A DNA stretch of 64,000 bases, from contig OZ237744.1 in NCBI GenBank assembly GCA_965178125.1, forward strand, positions 558,001-622,000, given 5' to 3'. Under the pieces are notes generated by a model that searched no databases, had not been told where the DNA came from, and worked only from the letters and a program-made list of their open reading frames with translations. This document shows, one piece after another, positions 22,932 to 33,499 of this stretch. Origin of the DNA: Bilabrum cf. latius (taxonomy: Eukaryota; Bigyra: Bicosoecida; Bigyra; Bicosoecida). Within the stretch, counting starts at the first letter, position 1; every line of letters starts with the position of its first letter. A program made the position numbers and the translations under genes.

Positions 22932-25900
22932 ATGAGCTTTGTATTAAGCAAACATTTCGATTTTTGCAGAGATAAGACGAAATTAGGGTGGGGTTTCCGG
23001 CGCCGACTCAAAACCCAACGCCTTGCAGCCACGTCTGTCATTCGGTTATATCTTGCTGCCGTCATGGTTAGCCTGTCGTCTGCCAGCCATATTGGAGTGG
23101 ACGAGCTCAATGCAATGGCTCAGGCTTTATATAACCCCGTAAGTGGTGATCATCAGTGTGCTGCTTGCTCATGGATCGATGTCCAGCTACGTGCGGCAGT
23201 TGCTGCCCTCATCACCCCCCCTTCTCAGCATACGAACCGCAACCCGGAGGCGTACAGCGGGTTACACCGTACTTTGTGTGCACCGTATGTGCATGTTTGC
23301 TCGGTGCAACCAACAGCGCCGAGCTGTCCCCCGCTTTGTGCCGTGCAAGGGATTTACAAGCCTGTAGCACAAAGCTCCGCCGGTGCCCAAGCCCCGCGGG
23401 TAAATATCGTTGATGTCGGCGGGCGTCTGGAGTTAGAAACTGATCTTAGGTCTAAAACTTTGCTCGGGATCGGACTGCAAGCGCTGTTTGCCATTGCAGA
23501 GGAGAATCGCGGGTGAGTGAAAGGGATAGGTTCAATTGGATGCAAGGATGTGTTAAGATATAATCTTGCTTGCACCAACTTTGAGCAGATACTATATTGA
23601 CTGGCGCAGGTACTTGAGCCTTTCAAATGCGCAACACAGCCGGCTGGCCCGGGCGTACCTGCAAGTTTGGAAGGGTACGCTGATTCCAGCAAAGACCGCT
23701 GCTGAGCGAGTGCTCAGCGCGCTTGGTGGCATGGCCGATACATCTTACTCTAGGGACTAGAAGAACGGTCAGAAGCCGACCCCGGAAGAGCTGCTGTCAG
23801 ATGCCAACGAAGTGAGCGGATGGAGTGAAGCCCTGTGCCTTCCCGTGTTGACTTCGGCTGTCACCGATCTCGTCTGATGTTTGCCAAATATTTGCTCAAC
23901 TCCCGCCTACTCCTCTTCGCAGCTTATGAGATTGACTAGATCGGTAATGGTGAAGCGGAACGAACTCACGCCACCATGGGTCGTGCACGTAGTCCGCATG
24001 ATCGTGGAGGCGGCAGCCGGCGTCCCAATCGGCTCTCTGCACGCTTACGTCACAAAAGCAAAGACGCAATCAAGAGACCGTCGTCCCCCAGTTGTTGTGA
24101 GGCACATTGGAGAGTCCCCGCCGCGACAGGGGGATCCCTCAAGCAACTCCAAGGGCAGCGCCGGGAAGCACGTTGGTGCTGCGAGCAGGAGGTAGGCACG
24201 GGAATGGAATGGCAGGTATCAGCACCCGAATCCAAGAAAAGATGAAAGCACATAGCCGCCGCACTCTTCAGGTCGCATTGTCGAGAGTGCTGCGTACTCT
24301 GGTGGGATGGATGGAGGTATCAAGGACGCGGGGTGGGAAGATGATGCTGGTGGTGAGCAGGTGGCAGCGCCCGCTGACGGCGGTCGCGATGCGGTGACCA
24401 TTCGAGTGGGGGAGGAATCTGAATGGAAGGTTCAGCCCGAGGGCCGGTACGCCAATAGCAGGCGAAAACAGTCCGGTGCGAATCAGGGTGAGAATGGAAA
24501 AGGCCCAATACGCCGCAAGAATCCCAAGCACGTTGTGGAGGACGGCCCTGCCCCCCATGAGCCACGAGGAGGTGGAGAGCCCAAGCACGAGCAGCGGGCG
24601 AGACCTCGCAGATAGAGGCCTCCAGCCAGCGACGAAGGAAAGAGTGCTGAGAAGAGAAAAGCGGTGGCTGAGGATCGGCAACGGTTGCAGGAGGCAATGG
24701 ATGCGAAGAAGCAATCCATTCAGGATGAGGCCGACAGCCCCCTGCGTGAGCCAGTGGATGCAACAGCCTCGTCGGATGCGGTCATGCAGCGCGCCCTCGA
24801 CACCCACGACGCTGCCCGCGTTGCCGCGGCCGAGATAGCAAAGGTAAAGGAAGCCAAGGAGAGATTAGAACGTGCTACGATGACCGAGCAGTTCATGGAC
24901 CCCACGCTTCTCTTGTCCGTATTCCTTGGATGTGCCGTGGCTAGCGTGGCGTCGTACTTGCTATACCTATCTCTGATTCCTACGAAGAAGCCCACCGTGG
25001 CCACTTTTGCTCATGGAGCAGAGAGTAGCGATGCAGTGGAAAGGAGTATGTCTGCCCAGTAGCGGAAGATCTACGAGAAGGCCGTTGAGTCACAAGTAAT
25101 CGACAAATCGAATTTGGAAGGTAGTCCACTTGCCCCGACTGGTGCTGAAGCCGACGCGGCTGTGGCTAAATGGAATGATGAAGCTAGGCAAGATGCAATC
25201 TAGCTTGCTGTGAAGCACGGCGATCGATAGAGCGGGTGTCCCTTCCTTTCAGGCGAGGTAGGTATCGATAAGATTGAAACTGCCGCTGCCGTTGACTCGG
25301 ACGAAAGTGATGGACTAGGCCTTGTGTCACGCCCCGTCACCACTGCGGACGAACCGCCAGTGCCCAAGCGTAGATCTTTGAATCAAGGAGCCGAAGCAGG
25401 GTCTGCTGACGCTGCTAGCATAAGTCCACCGTGTGGCAGCCCGGCATCGGAGGATACTTCTGCCCCGAAGCAGCAGCAGACAGCTGTCGCCCCTAGCTCG
25501 GCCTCCACTGGTTCTAGAAAGGAGAGGCCCGACTCTGAGAGGAATGCATCGCCTACTGGTGTGTCTAGCAAGAGAAAACGTGGCAAGCGAGGTGGCCGGA
25601 AAGGCAGGGTCAGCGGCGGTGACACCGAGCCCAGGTTTGTACCACCGACCAGTAAGGGGTCTGGCGCAGCAGCTGGTACGAGTCAGGGTGACACCGAGCC
25701 CAGGCTTGTACCACCGACCAGTAAGGGGTCTGGCGCAGCAGCTGGTTCGAGCCAGGGTCCCCAAGATCGGCAAACTGAAGGCGCAAATGCCAGACGACAG
25801 GGAGACGCGAAAGAAGTTTCCAAGCTATCAGCAGATGCCAAGCCGGCGCAGCACGGTTAGGCAAGCGAGGCTCCACGAGCGGCCAAGGCAGGCAAGGCAC

Positions 25901-27903
25901 CAGGGGCGGCCAGGTCAAGCGAGGCTCCACGAGCTGCAAAGGCAAGCGAGGCTCCACGAGCGGCCAAGGCAGGCAAGGCACCAGGGGCGGCCAGGTCAAG
26001 CGAGGCTCCACGAGCTGCAAAGGCAAGCGAGGCTCCACGAGCTGCAAAGGCAAGCGAGGCTCCACGAGCGGCCAAGGCAGGCAAGGATCCACGGGCTGCC
26101 AGGTCAAGCGAGGCTCCACAAGCTGTTGTGGACGGAAGAATCGATAAGCGAACAGCTGAGAAGCAACAAGATATAGTCCGTCCGACGAGATTACCAGCTG
26201 TAGAGACGGGCGGGGCCAACGCCCGCCGGGCTGGTGCTGTAGAACCAAACGGAAGCTAGCCAGGGAGGAGGGCAGCCAACGATGATAAGCTCCGTGTGAA
26301 GCAAGCAGAAAAGGATGCTGGTGCACCGTAGAAGCCGAGATCATAGTTGTAGGGTAAGAAAGACACGCAGTCATCCCAGGGCAAAGCCAGCAAAACCGGT
26401 AGGCAGGCCAGCGGCAAGCGAGTTCCCATCTCGCTAGGTGTCCGCAAGGACCGGGTGGATGGCAGAGAGTATGAGGCCAAGCTTCTTGCTCAGCTTTCTG
26501 CATCCTCCAAATTGCCTGACGGCCCCAGACGCCGGGTGCGCCAGGCGCGAAAGAGAGAGTCTTCGTCTTCACCTACTGATGGTCCTCTGATGGTGTCTGG
26601 GAGATAGGCGGAGCCTTCTGCGGCTTCTACGATGGATTTTGTTTTTGCTAGAGGCAGCAACGCCTCCTCGCCCAGGCAGGGAGGATCCGGTGGGGCAAAT
26701 GGCGCTGCATCACCTGCAAGCACTTCTTCGTCTCCCAACGCACGGGACGAAGGTCCTGCATTTGCAGCGGCAAATACCCGTGGTAGCCTTCCTGGTCATC
26801 CCCAGGAGCCCGGTCACGACCGTATCATTGTAAAGAATGGCTACGTGTATGAGTTGCGAAGCGACGGTGATTATGGAGAAGGTTACTACGTGGTTGGTCC
26901 GGCTGCTGCATTGCCTGCTGTGGCGCAGGCAGAGATGCCTCAAGTGGACACGAGTAGCGGGACTGCGACTGCAGAGCAATTGCCAGAGCTGGACAATGAG
27001 GCAGACAACGTCGGCGTCAGTGACGGCGCTTCATCTGCTATTGCCAGCGTGGTTGGAATCGGTGCCGGAGTCCGCGCGTCGTCAGCAGTGTCACCTTCGA
27101 GCCAGTCGACAGGGGACGGCAGCGTGGACGGCCGCGCCTCGTCGGCTGCAGGCCACTCGCAGACTAGCGGCCTCGGTCGGACGGCGAGATCATCTAGCGT
27201 GGTCACAGCAGGCTCTGCTGTCGCCGGACTCCAAGAGACCCCAACCATTCCAGCTGATGCGCGTGGGATTTCTCCAGACCAGCTCGCCTCGCTTCCACAG
27301 CATATTCAATCCGCATCGGTCCTCTCCAGCGGAGCCCACGTCCAGGTTGCTGGAACCGGCATGATGCCGGGCGGGGCGTTGCCGGGCGGCGCCCCTCCGG
27401 GACTGCCCACAATGGGACACGTCCCGCATGTTGCCATGCAGCAACTGCCATTTGCTAGCCCCGGTATGGTTGTGCCTGGTGGACTGCCTCTGCCCCCGCA
27501 AGCAATGCCTGTCGGTATGCCAGCTGGCGTCATGCCAACGTTCGGAATGGCCGGGTACCCAGTCGCCCCAGCTATTGGTGGTGGTTTCATGCCGCAATCT
27601 GCCCAAATGACCCAGCAGGTCGCCCCGTAGCAAGTCGCCCCGGTTGCGATGGGCCACGAGCAGCTCGGCCTCATCCGCCAGCAGGTGGAGTACTACTTTT
27701 CGGATGAAAACTTGGCCAAGGACGAGTTCCTGCGCTTGAAAATGGGCCCGGATGGATTTGTTCCGATCGACTTGGTGTGCAGCTTTAGAAAGATGGCCAA
27801 GCTCGGTGCCACGGCTGGCGCTGTGATCCAGGCTTTGCACACGTCGAGCAAGGTGCAGGTGGGAAGGACTGCGACTGGCTTAGGACTCGGAAGGCGCGGC
27901 TGA
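22932..27903 (+). CDS. Signal/TM-anchored protein with C-terminal La (LARP-like) domain
   Basis: My model has four exons: 22932-23138, 23226-23512, 23610-23811 and 23923-27903 (1,558 residues, TGA stop, about 14 UAG codons). Introns of 87, 97 and 111 nt have GTAAGT/GTGAGT/GTGAGC donors and pyrimidine-rich CAG acceptors, and all junctions keep frame. The N-terminus has a signal-like hydrophobic segment (ATSVIRLYLAAVMVSLSSA). One transmembrane helix lies at about 24895-24990. Then come Lys/Arg-rich disorder and tandem repeats. The last ~85 residues are a La motif (LIRQQVEYYFSDENLAKDEF... GFVPIDLV), an RNA-binding winged helix. Together this suggests an ER-anchored RNA-binding protein with a luminal N-terminus. 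It could be two genes, the first ending at TGA 23875; the perfect acceptor at 23922 argues for one. Start (22932 or 23064) is uncertain. Confidence 0.6.
23139..23225 (+). other. Intron 1 of the La-domain gene (87 nt)
   Basis: Donor GTAAGT follows an AACCCC exon end; the acceptor is CCCCCCCTTCTCAG. Length is divisible by 3 and the intron has no stop, so retention would keep frame. Confidence 0.6.
23513..23609 (+). other. Intron 2 of the La-domain gene (97 nt)
   Basis: Donor is GTGAGT and acceptor is GGCGCAG, with a possible branch site TATTGAC just upstream. Removal avoids an in-frame TGA in the donor and joins RG to YLSLSN. Confidence 0.8.
23812..23922 (+). other. Intron 3 of the La-domain gene (111 nt)
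   Basis: Donor is GTGAGC and acceptor is CCTCTTCGCAG. Removal skips TGA 23875 and gives the smooth junction SDANE-LMRLTR. Confidence 0.65.
25618..25755 (+). repeat. 69-bp direct repeat, two units
   Basis: Two nearly identical 69-bp units encode GDTEPR(F/L)VPPTSKGSGAAAG(T/S)SQ in the disordered part of the La-domain protein. Confidence 0.9.
25861..26120 (+). repeat. 27-bp degenerate repeats encoding SEAPRAAKA units
   Basis: Alternating SEAPRAAKA and GKAPGAARS-like 9-residue units make a basic, Ala-rich tract. The repeat also keeps the minus strand open, which creates shadow ORFs. Confidence 0.9.
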
Positions 27904-27984
27904 GCTCGCCCGTCCCTATTGTTGAATTTTGTACAAGTGTTGTATCTTGTTTCTCGGCTGTTTCACAAGGTTGCAGTGCTAACT

Positions 27985-30732
27985 TCAACCTGGCTGACCA
28001 CCACCTGTATCCCGTGGATCGCTGCGAACACCAACCCATGCGGACCGCAGCATGTTCCTCATAAACTCGCACCCGAATCGCAGGGTCATTACCCTTGCGC
28101 TGTATGCGTCGCACTAACCAGACAGATGCCAGGCAGCAGGGCTCCCGGTGCTTGGCAGACTTTTTGCTTCTCTCAAGCTTGCACTGGCTGCACGGCCCAG
28201 CTTGAGCACTGCTTCCAGCGAGTCGTAGGAGCACGCGGAAGACGCTAGGGACGCGCTGCCATCACCGAGACCACCTGAAGCGAGACTTCCGACTTCGCCC
28301 AGCTGGAGCAGCATGTCTGAGTGTGCCCCTTCCAAGACCTGCCGGGCGAGGTGGTACGTCGCAGGTACATCCGGTACGGCCTGGGCTCGCCTCATCAGCC
28401 CGACCGCCATTGCATCCAAGACACCCCCTCCCGGCACCAGATAGCCGTCTCTGAGTGCACAAGCTAATCTCGCTAGTCCTCGACTCACACGCTCTTGAAG
28501 AAGATGCGATCCTCCGGTGGAGGGGTGGCGCAGGATGATCTGGATGGGAGCTGATCCTCCGGCCGAAGCCACGTCGACGGGCCCGATGGCCACCAGCCAC
28601 GGCTGATTCGACGCCGTGTCTGCTTCTCGAGCTGCGACATCACGCCTTCTTGCCTCACGAACAGCGGCCCGAAGTTCACCATCAGACCGGAGGAGGACGC
28701 CACCAGATCCAGCGGGTTTGTTCGCTTCCTCTTCTGCGATTCCAGCTCTCACCATCGCTTGCTTTGTTCTCCACGCGCCTCTATATGCATCCGAGGTGCC
28801 GCTTGGAAGTTTTGCGGCATTCGCCCCCGAGGACTGCGACAGTTTCGTTACCCTGCCACCAGAAGCTCGCTCCAGCTCGGCCCAGTCCACGCCGTGACCC
28901 GCACTCGCTGAAGCGAGGGGCTTGCCCGACCTCCGAAGCGCTTTAGCTGCAGCACTCAGCACGCGGCTACCTACCCCCGAATCAGGAGGCGCCACTGCTT
29001 TGCCTCCAAGAGCAGTATCTCCCGCGGTGAACCCGCCGGTTGCCACCTCGACTACCACCTCGGGAGCATGGCGCACCAGCCCTGACCTGCCACCCCTGAC
29101 ACCGCCGACGGGTCCAGCCTACAGGTGGTACCACTTGCAGGCAAGCAGCTCTGCCGTGCTGGCAGGAAAAGGACCACTGAGACCTACGGCCGTGGCAAGA
29201 GCTGCAAACTCACGGGATCCTACGTCTGGCAGCACTAGGATCCCTCGAGCAGAGCACTGCTCCATCGCCGCCGCAGCTGCTGGCCCAGAGCACACGACGA
29301 AGGATATGCCCCGCCCGTGCAGCTCGCCGCCAATATCCACGAAATTATATGTACTCTCAGACTCTGTGTCGTCCTCAGTTTTGCGACCAGCTGCAATCGA
29401 TGCGGCAGCTCGAGCAGTGCCAACAGCGTCGCCATCAGTACAAGCAGCATGGTCCGAGTCAGGAAGCTCTCCACAACTAGATTCCGGTGCTGCATTGCTA
29501 TGCATTCCTTTGCACTAGAGTGAAGTTACCCGCCTGGCAGGCACTGTGCTAGGGCCCGTGTCCCTGACGCGCACCACAGCATCAGCTGCCAGGCTCTCGG
29601 CAAGCGGGGACACGTGCTACGAGGTACAATCCAAGTGGCCATCGACTAAGGCGACCCGTCCTCGTCGAGACATGACGTCTCGGCTAAAACTATGAAGCCA
29701 GCGAGGACGGCACTTGTGTGATACTCCGGAACCAATCTCGCCCGTGGCTTTGTTCCTGTTCCATTCCGACACACACGCACTCACCCAAGGCAGCTCCACC
29801 GGGTGCACGAAACCGGCCCAGCCCTCAAACACGCAGCTGCGCTCGGACCGCCCGCTCGTCCTCAGCGTGCGAATCCTGGGCAAGATCGTAGAGTGTGCGC
29901 TCTTCATCAGCTGCTTCAATACAATTCCCGCGGGCCCGGGGTGCGCCTGTGGCCCCAGCCGCGAGAGAGAGCGACTCAAACCAGGGGCTCGCGACCGCTG
30001 CACCGCGCCCTCCAGCGCCAACGTGAAAGCTCTTGCGACAACGCGTGATACGCACGATTCTGGTCCCAGAGACGCCTCCCGTGCCCTGCCTTGCGCGTGG
30101 TTGCTTCTGCAGAGAAGGCACGAGAGCCGCGACAACAGACCGGCCACGGACGGTTTCGGTCCGGCTAGGGCGGAGAGAGAGGATGTCGCCGAGAAGCGCT
30201 GCCACTCTGAAACAATGGCATCAGTGAGTGTCTCGAAATGCACGGTGGCTTCCGCGGCGGTGTTGGCACCGTGTGCGCTTGCTAGCTGGCTCCAGCGGGC
30301 CAGCAGGAACCCAGTGTAGGTCAAGGCAGTCGTGAGCCCACATCCACAACTCTTCTCGGCCCCTTCAATGATATTGCGCAGTATAACTTCGACTCGGAAA
30401 TGCTGAGCAACCTCTTCCGAAGTACGGCATCTGCTCCGCAGCACTGACAGTCGTCCCAGTACTGCGGTTGATGCCGATGCACTCAGTACCGTCCCATTCC
30501 GCTCATCATCAGGGTCCGTGCAATCCCCAGGAGCATCTGCGAGGAACCGATTTATTGCAGTCGCGCATGCGATATGCAAAACCTTACGGGGCAATCTTGT
30601 AGCGGCGAACCGTGATCCAGGCTTACCGTGCACGATTTTGCAAGCGTCTGGGCTTCCGAAGAGTGTAGATACAGTCTACGTCGCAAGACTACATAGTTCA
30701 ATAAACTGCTTTTGGACTGTTGCACCACTCAT
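27985..30732 (-). CDS. Divergent group II chaperonin-like protein (BBS6/10/12-like)
   Basis: The ORF has 915 codons from ATG 30732 to TGA 27985, with five UAG codons (30676, 29617, 29515, 29119, 28114). The N-terminus has LATQTVSTLFGSP, like the CCT helix before the GPxG loop. ...CGCGLTTALTYTGFLLARW sits where CCT has GDGTT, so the ATPase loop is degenerate. The middle has an apical-domain-like GISFVVCSGP... RGILVLPDV. The C-terminal part has YLVPGGGVLDAMAVGLMRRA, the chaperonin PGGGA motif. Loss of GDGTT with retention of PGGG is typical of the BBS-type chaperonins, which assemble the BBSome in ciliated cells. I infer a ciliary chaperonin, but a diverged CCT subunit is possible. Only 21 bp separates its ATG from that of the hydrolase gene. 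Confidence 0.55.
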
Positions 30733-30753
30733 TTAGCTGGGCATGTGCCGAGT

Positions 30754-32106
30754 ATGCCACTAAACAAAGCTTGGTTCCGCAATGCACGGAAGGGCAACTG
30801 CGGCCCAACAGAACTGAAGGCCAGCATGGCTACCCCACTTGCGATAGCAACGGCAGCGGCTAGGAACAGTAAATCATTGAGCGTGAAACGTTTGCTGTCA
30901 AAGCCGTCAATCATTACCTTGGGGGGATTGAACGCGTCAACTCACCAGTTTGCTCCTATTCATCTGGCCCTGTGGCGCTCTGGTCGCTTCGGCGTGTTTC
31001 CAGTACACTACGACGGATTTAATTATGGGATCGATGAGAACGGTGCAGCTTTGGCGAAGCTTATAGAGCGTAGGCTGGAGCGGCACGGCGACGAGCCACA
31101 CTGTCGCGAATCACGGCTGCATTTTGTCACACATTCGTACGGTGCGCTGGTACTACGGTCAGCTATGCGCTAGATAGGATGGGATGGAAAGGGCTGCAGA
31201 GTTGTGATGATTGCTCCGTGTAACCGGGGATCCGTGCTCGCAAGACGACTGTGCGATTGGAACTGCGGATCGCTGCTGCTTGGTTCTTTGGCTGCCAAGG
31301 AGCTCGGGTAGAACAACGAGGCATATTTTGATGAAATTGGCGACATGCCCAAGCTTGCAAAAGTGCGCGTGATTGCGGGCACCGGGGGCTTCGGGAACCC
31401 GCTTCTTCCGCGGGGCTCGAGCCACGACGGGCGTGTGCTTGTCTCGGAAACTAAGCTGCGCACGCCGCACGACCACTTTAGGGTGCGATCGACGCACGGT
31501 TTCATGATGTATCACCCCCGTGTAGTCCGCATGACCAAGGACTTCATCCACGGCACCGATCGTGGCCTGGCAGCTTGGTCCAGCAGATCAAGGGAAGACG
31601 AAGACTACCTCTCCTCAACCTCGAGCCCCCGTCGCCGGACTGGGGAGGATCATGATGACAGCGATGAAGACGAGGACTCGGGGGGGCCGGGAGCAGCGGT
31701 GGCAGCTGTTGCTGAAGCTGTGCGAATGGGCGCCGGGTCCGGCGAGGAGCTCAAGGTCGACGAGCGAGACAGGGAGCAGGCGGAGAGGGTGCGGGAGCGG
31801 AGGAGGAGGAGGAGGAGTGCGAGGGGGCGAGACCTTCGCGCGATGCAGGCGGAGGGATCAAAACATGGTTCGGAGTTAGAGTGCGATGCTGCTCTGTCAA
31901 GAAGCTGCCGCGCGGGAGTAATTGCTGGCTCAGAGGGAAAACAGTGTGGCCTGGAGTCTCCCGCCAGCGGCGTGCCGATTCCGATGGTGCTCTAGTAGGC
32001 AGCAGAGCACGGCCGGCGGGAGCCTTGCATGGTACCCTGCCGCGCTCTGCTGCCTGGTATGCAAGCTTGGCGCGCGGAGCACATGCCACCAGAGGCGTTT
32101 GTATGA
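30754..32106 (+). CDS. Lipase-like alpha/beta hydrolase
   Basis: The ORF has 450 codons from ATG 30754 to TGA 32104, with UAG at residues 140, 186, 414 and 415. The nucleophile elbow is FVTHSYGALVLRSAM with Ser128 (THSYG instead of GHSxG). It is followed by RVVMIAPCNRGSVLA, like the APPNxGS block of lipase-type hydrolases, and by a later DGRVLVSETKL...HDHF...HGFMM region that would supply the acid and His. The N-terminus is basic with a weak hydrophobic stretch. The C-terminal ~110 residues are a charged, disordered tail rich in Arg/Glu. Substrate is unknown. The start was chosen as the first in-frame ATG. Confidence 0.7.
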
Positions 32107-33499
32107 GAGTGAGGCGTGCTCGATGGGCAATACTCGCAGCTCAGCTTGTGCTCAGTCAACGAGGGAAACTGAATGAGACATATCGAGGCCTGTACGGAGA
32201 TGCCTGCCGGCTGCCTCTCGGTCCATAGTTGCGACGTATCGGTTCGATTTGGGCAGCCTCTGTTGCGACGGTGATGGGCTCTTGCGGGTGGATAGATGGG
32301 TGGTTCCCGAGGAAGCTCGCTGCGACCGTGCTGGAATGGTAGCTGCCAGCAGTGCCATCGTGCGAGCACTTCAACTTGGCGAACGCTCGCTAACAGAGCT
32401 CGGTTCAGCGTGTCGAGCCTTGGGAGAGGATGGTGTGGTGCTGCTCTCTTGGAGGGAACACTAGCGCCGCGCGAAATTGTTTGGGCAGAGTCGTTTTGGT
32501 TTCCCAGCAACTTCTGGGAAACGGACAACAGCGCCAACGGTTGGAAATTGGTTTGGCGAGAGTCAGGCTCAGGGGCGGTGCATGTCTTACAACAGATGCC
32601 ACACAGTAGCCATTGTATGTAATCGTCCGACTAGCAAATATGCATGGCATGAAACTTGCCATGCACCCTCCTGTGCGTGGTGTTTACTTTGCGCGTCTTT
32701 CCGTGATACTTCCTGCGGAACCTGTGCGCGGCGCCTTCGCTCGCCAAATGGATGACAACTCACTCATTATTCCATCAACTTCGGGACGGAGCTTGTGTAG
32801 CTTGCCCGGATTTTGCAGGAATAGGATGCAGTTTTTCCGCTAGCTCTTCTTGCTGCTATGTAAGATTGCTTGAACCGCAGTATTAGCCAATATGCTGTAG
32901 CCCCAAACGGATCCCTTATTGTGCCTCTATGAACCTAGTATACTCCGCAGGGAAGAACTTCCTCCTGAAGATACGATCGCCAATCTCGTTGTGCTGCGAG
33001 TTAGGCTTACCTCTCGGACTCATTGGTATATTTGCTCTTCTGTGAGAAGCGTTTCTGTAATAAATCCCCGCATCTTGCGGAATCTCTGCTACATCACGCG
33101 CCCTTAGAACCTCGCTTCGATCATGCCAAACTTCTATAATTTGCAGTTATTTTGCTTTTGAAGTAACCGAGTTCAAGGTTAGATTGCCTAGCCGCGGCAG
33201 ACATCTCTACGGGACGGTGCACTCGTGTTTCGCCGCAATTTTGCTTGGCGGCGTTCATCCCGATTACTGGCCTGACGCCTTGTCACCCTCCCGCCGCAGA
33301 CCTAGCAATACTTGAGCGATGAGCAAAGCGTGGAGCCGTTCTGTAAGAATTCGAAAATGGTGTGCGCCACGATGATTGATCACGTCGTCTACCAGTGGTT
33401 GCCCGAGCCACCACCCTAATGCTTGCAGCTGCCGTTTCCGTCGCGCCTGCATGCATCAATACTCTTTATACTAACTAACGATCACTTGTACTGTTGCAG
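32107..33499. other. 1.4-kb region without a confident gene
   Basis: It lies between the hydrolase stop and the first ABCA exon I can defend. A plus-strand frame from about 32249 to 32755 is open if TAG 32462 is sense, but shows no known motif. The region is less GC-rich than its surroundings, especially 32850-33250, and probably holds 5' UTR, introns and the missing N-terminal exon(s) of the ABCA transporter. Confidence 0.4.

Noticed and set aside
24268-24807. Minus-strand hydrophobic ORF opposite the La-domain gene
   Set aside because: Antisense shadow of the plus-strand exon; no motif and a non-ATG start.
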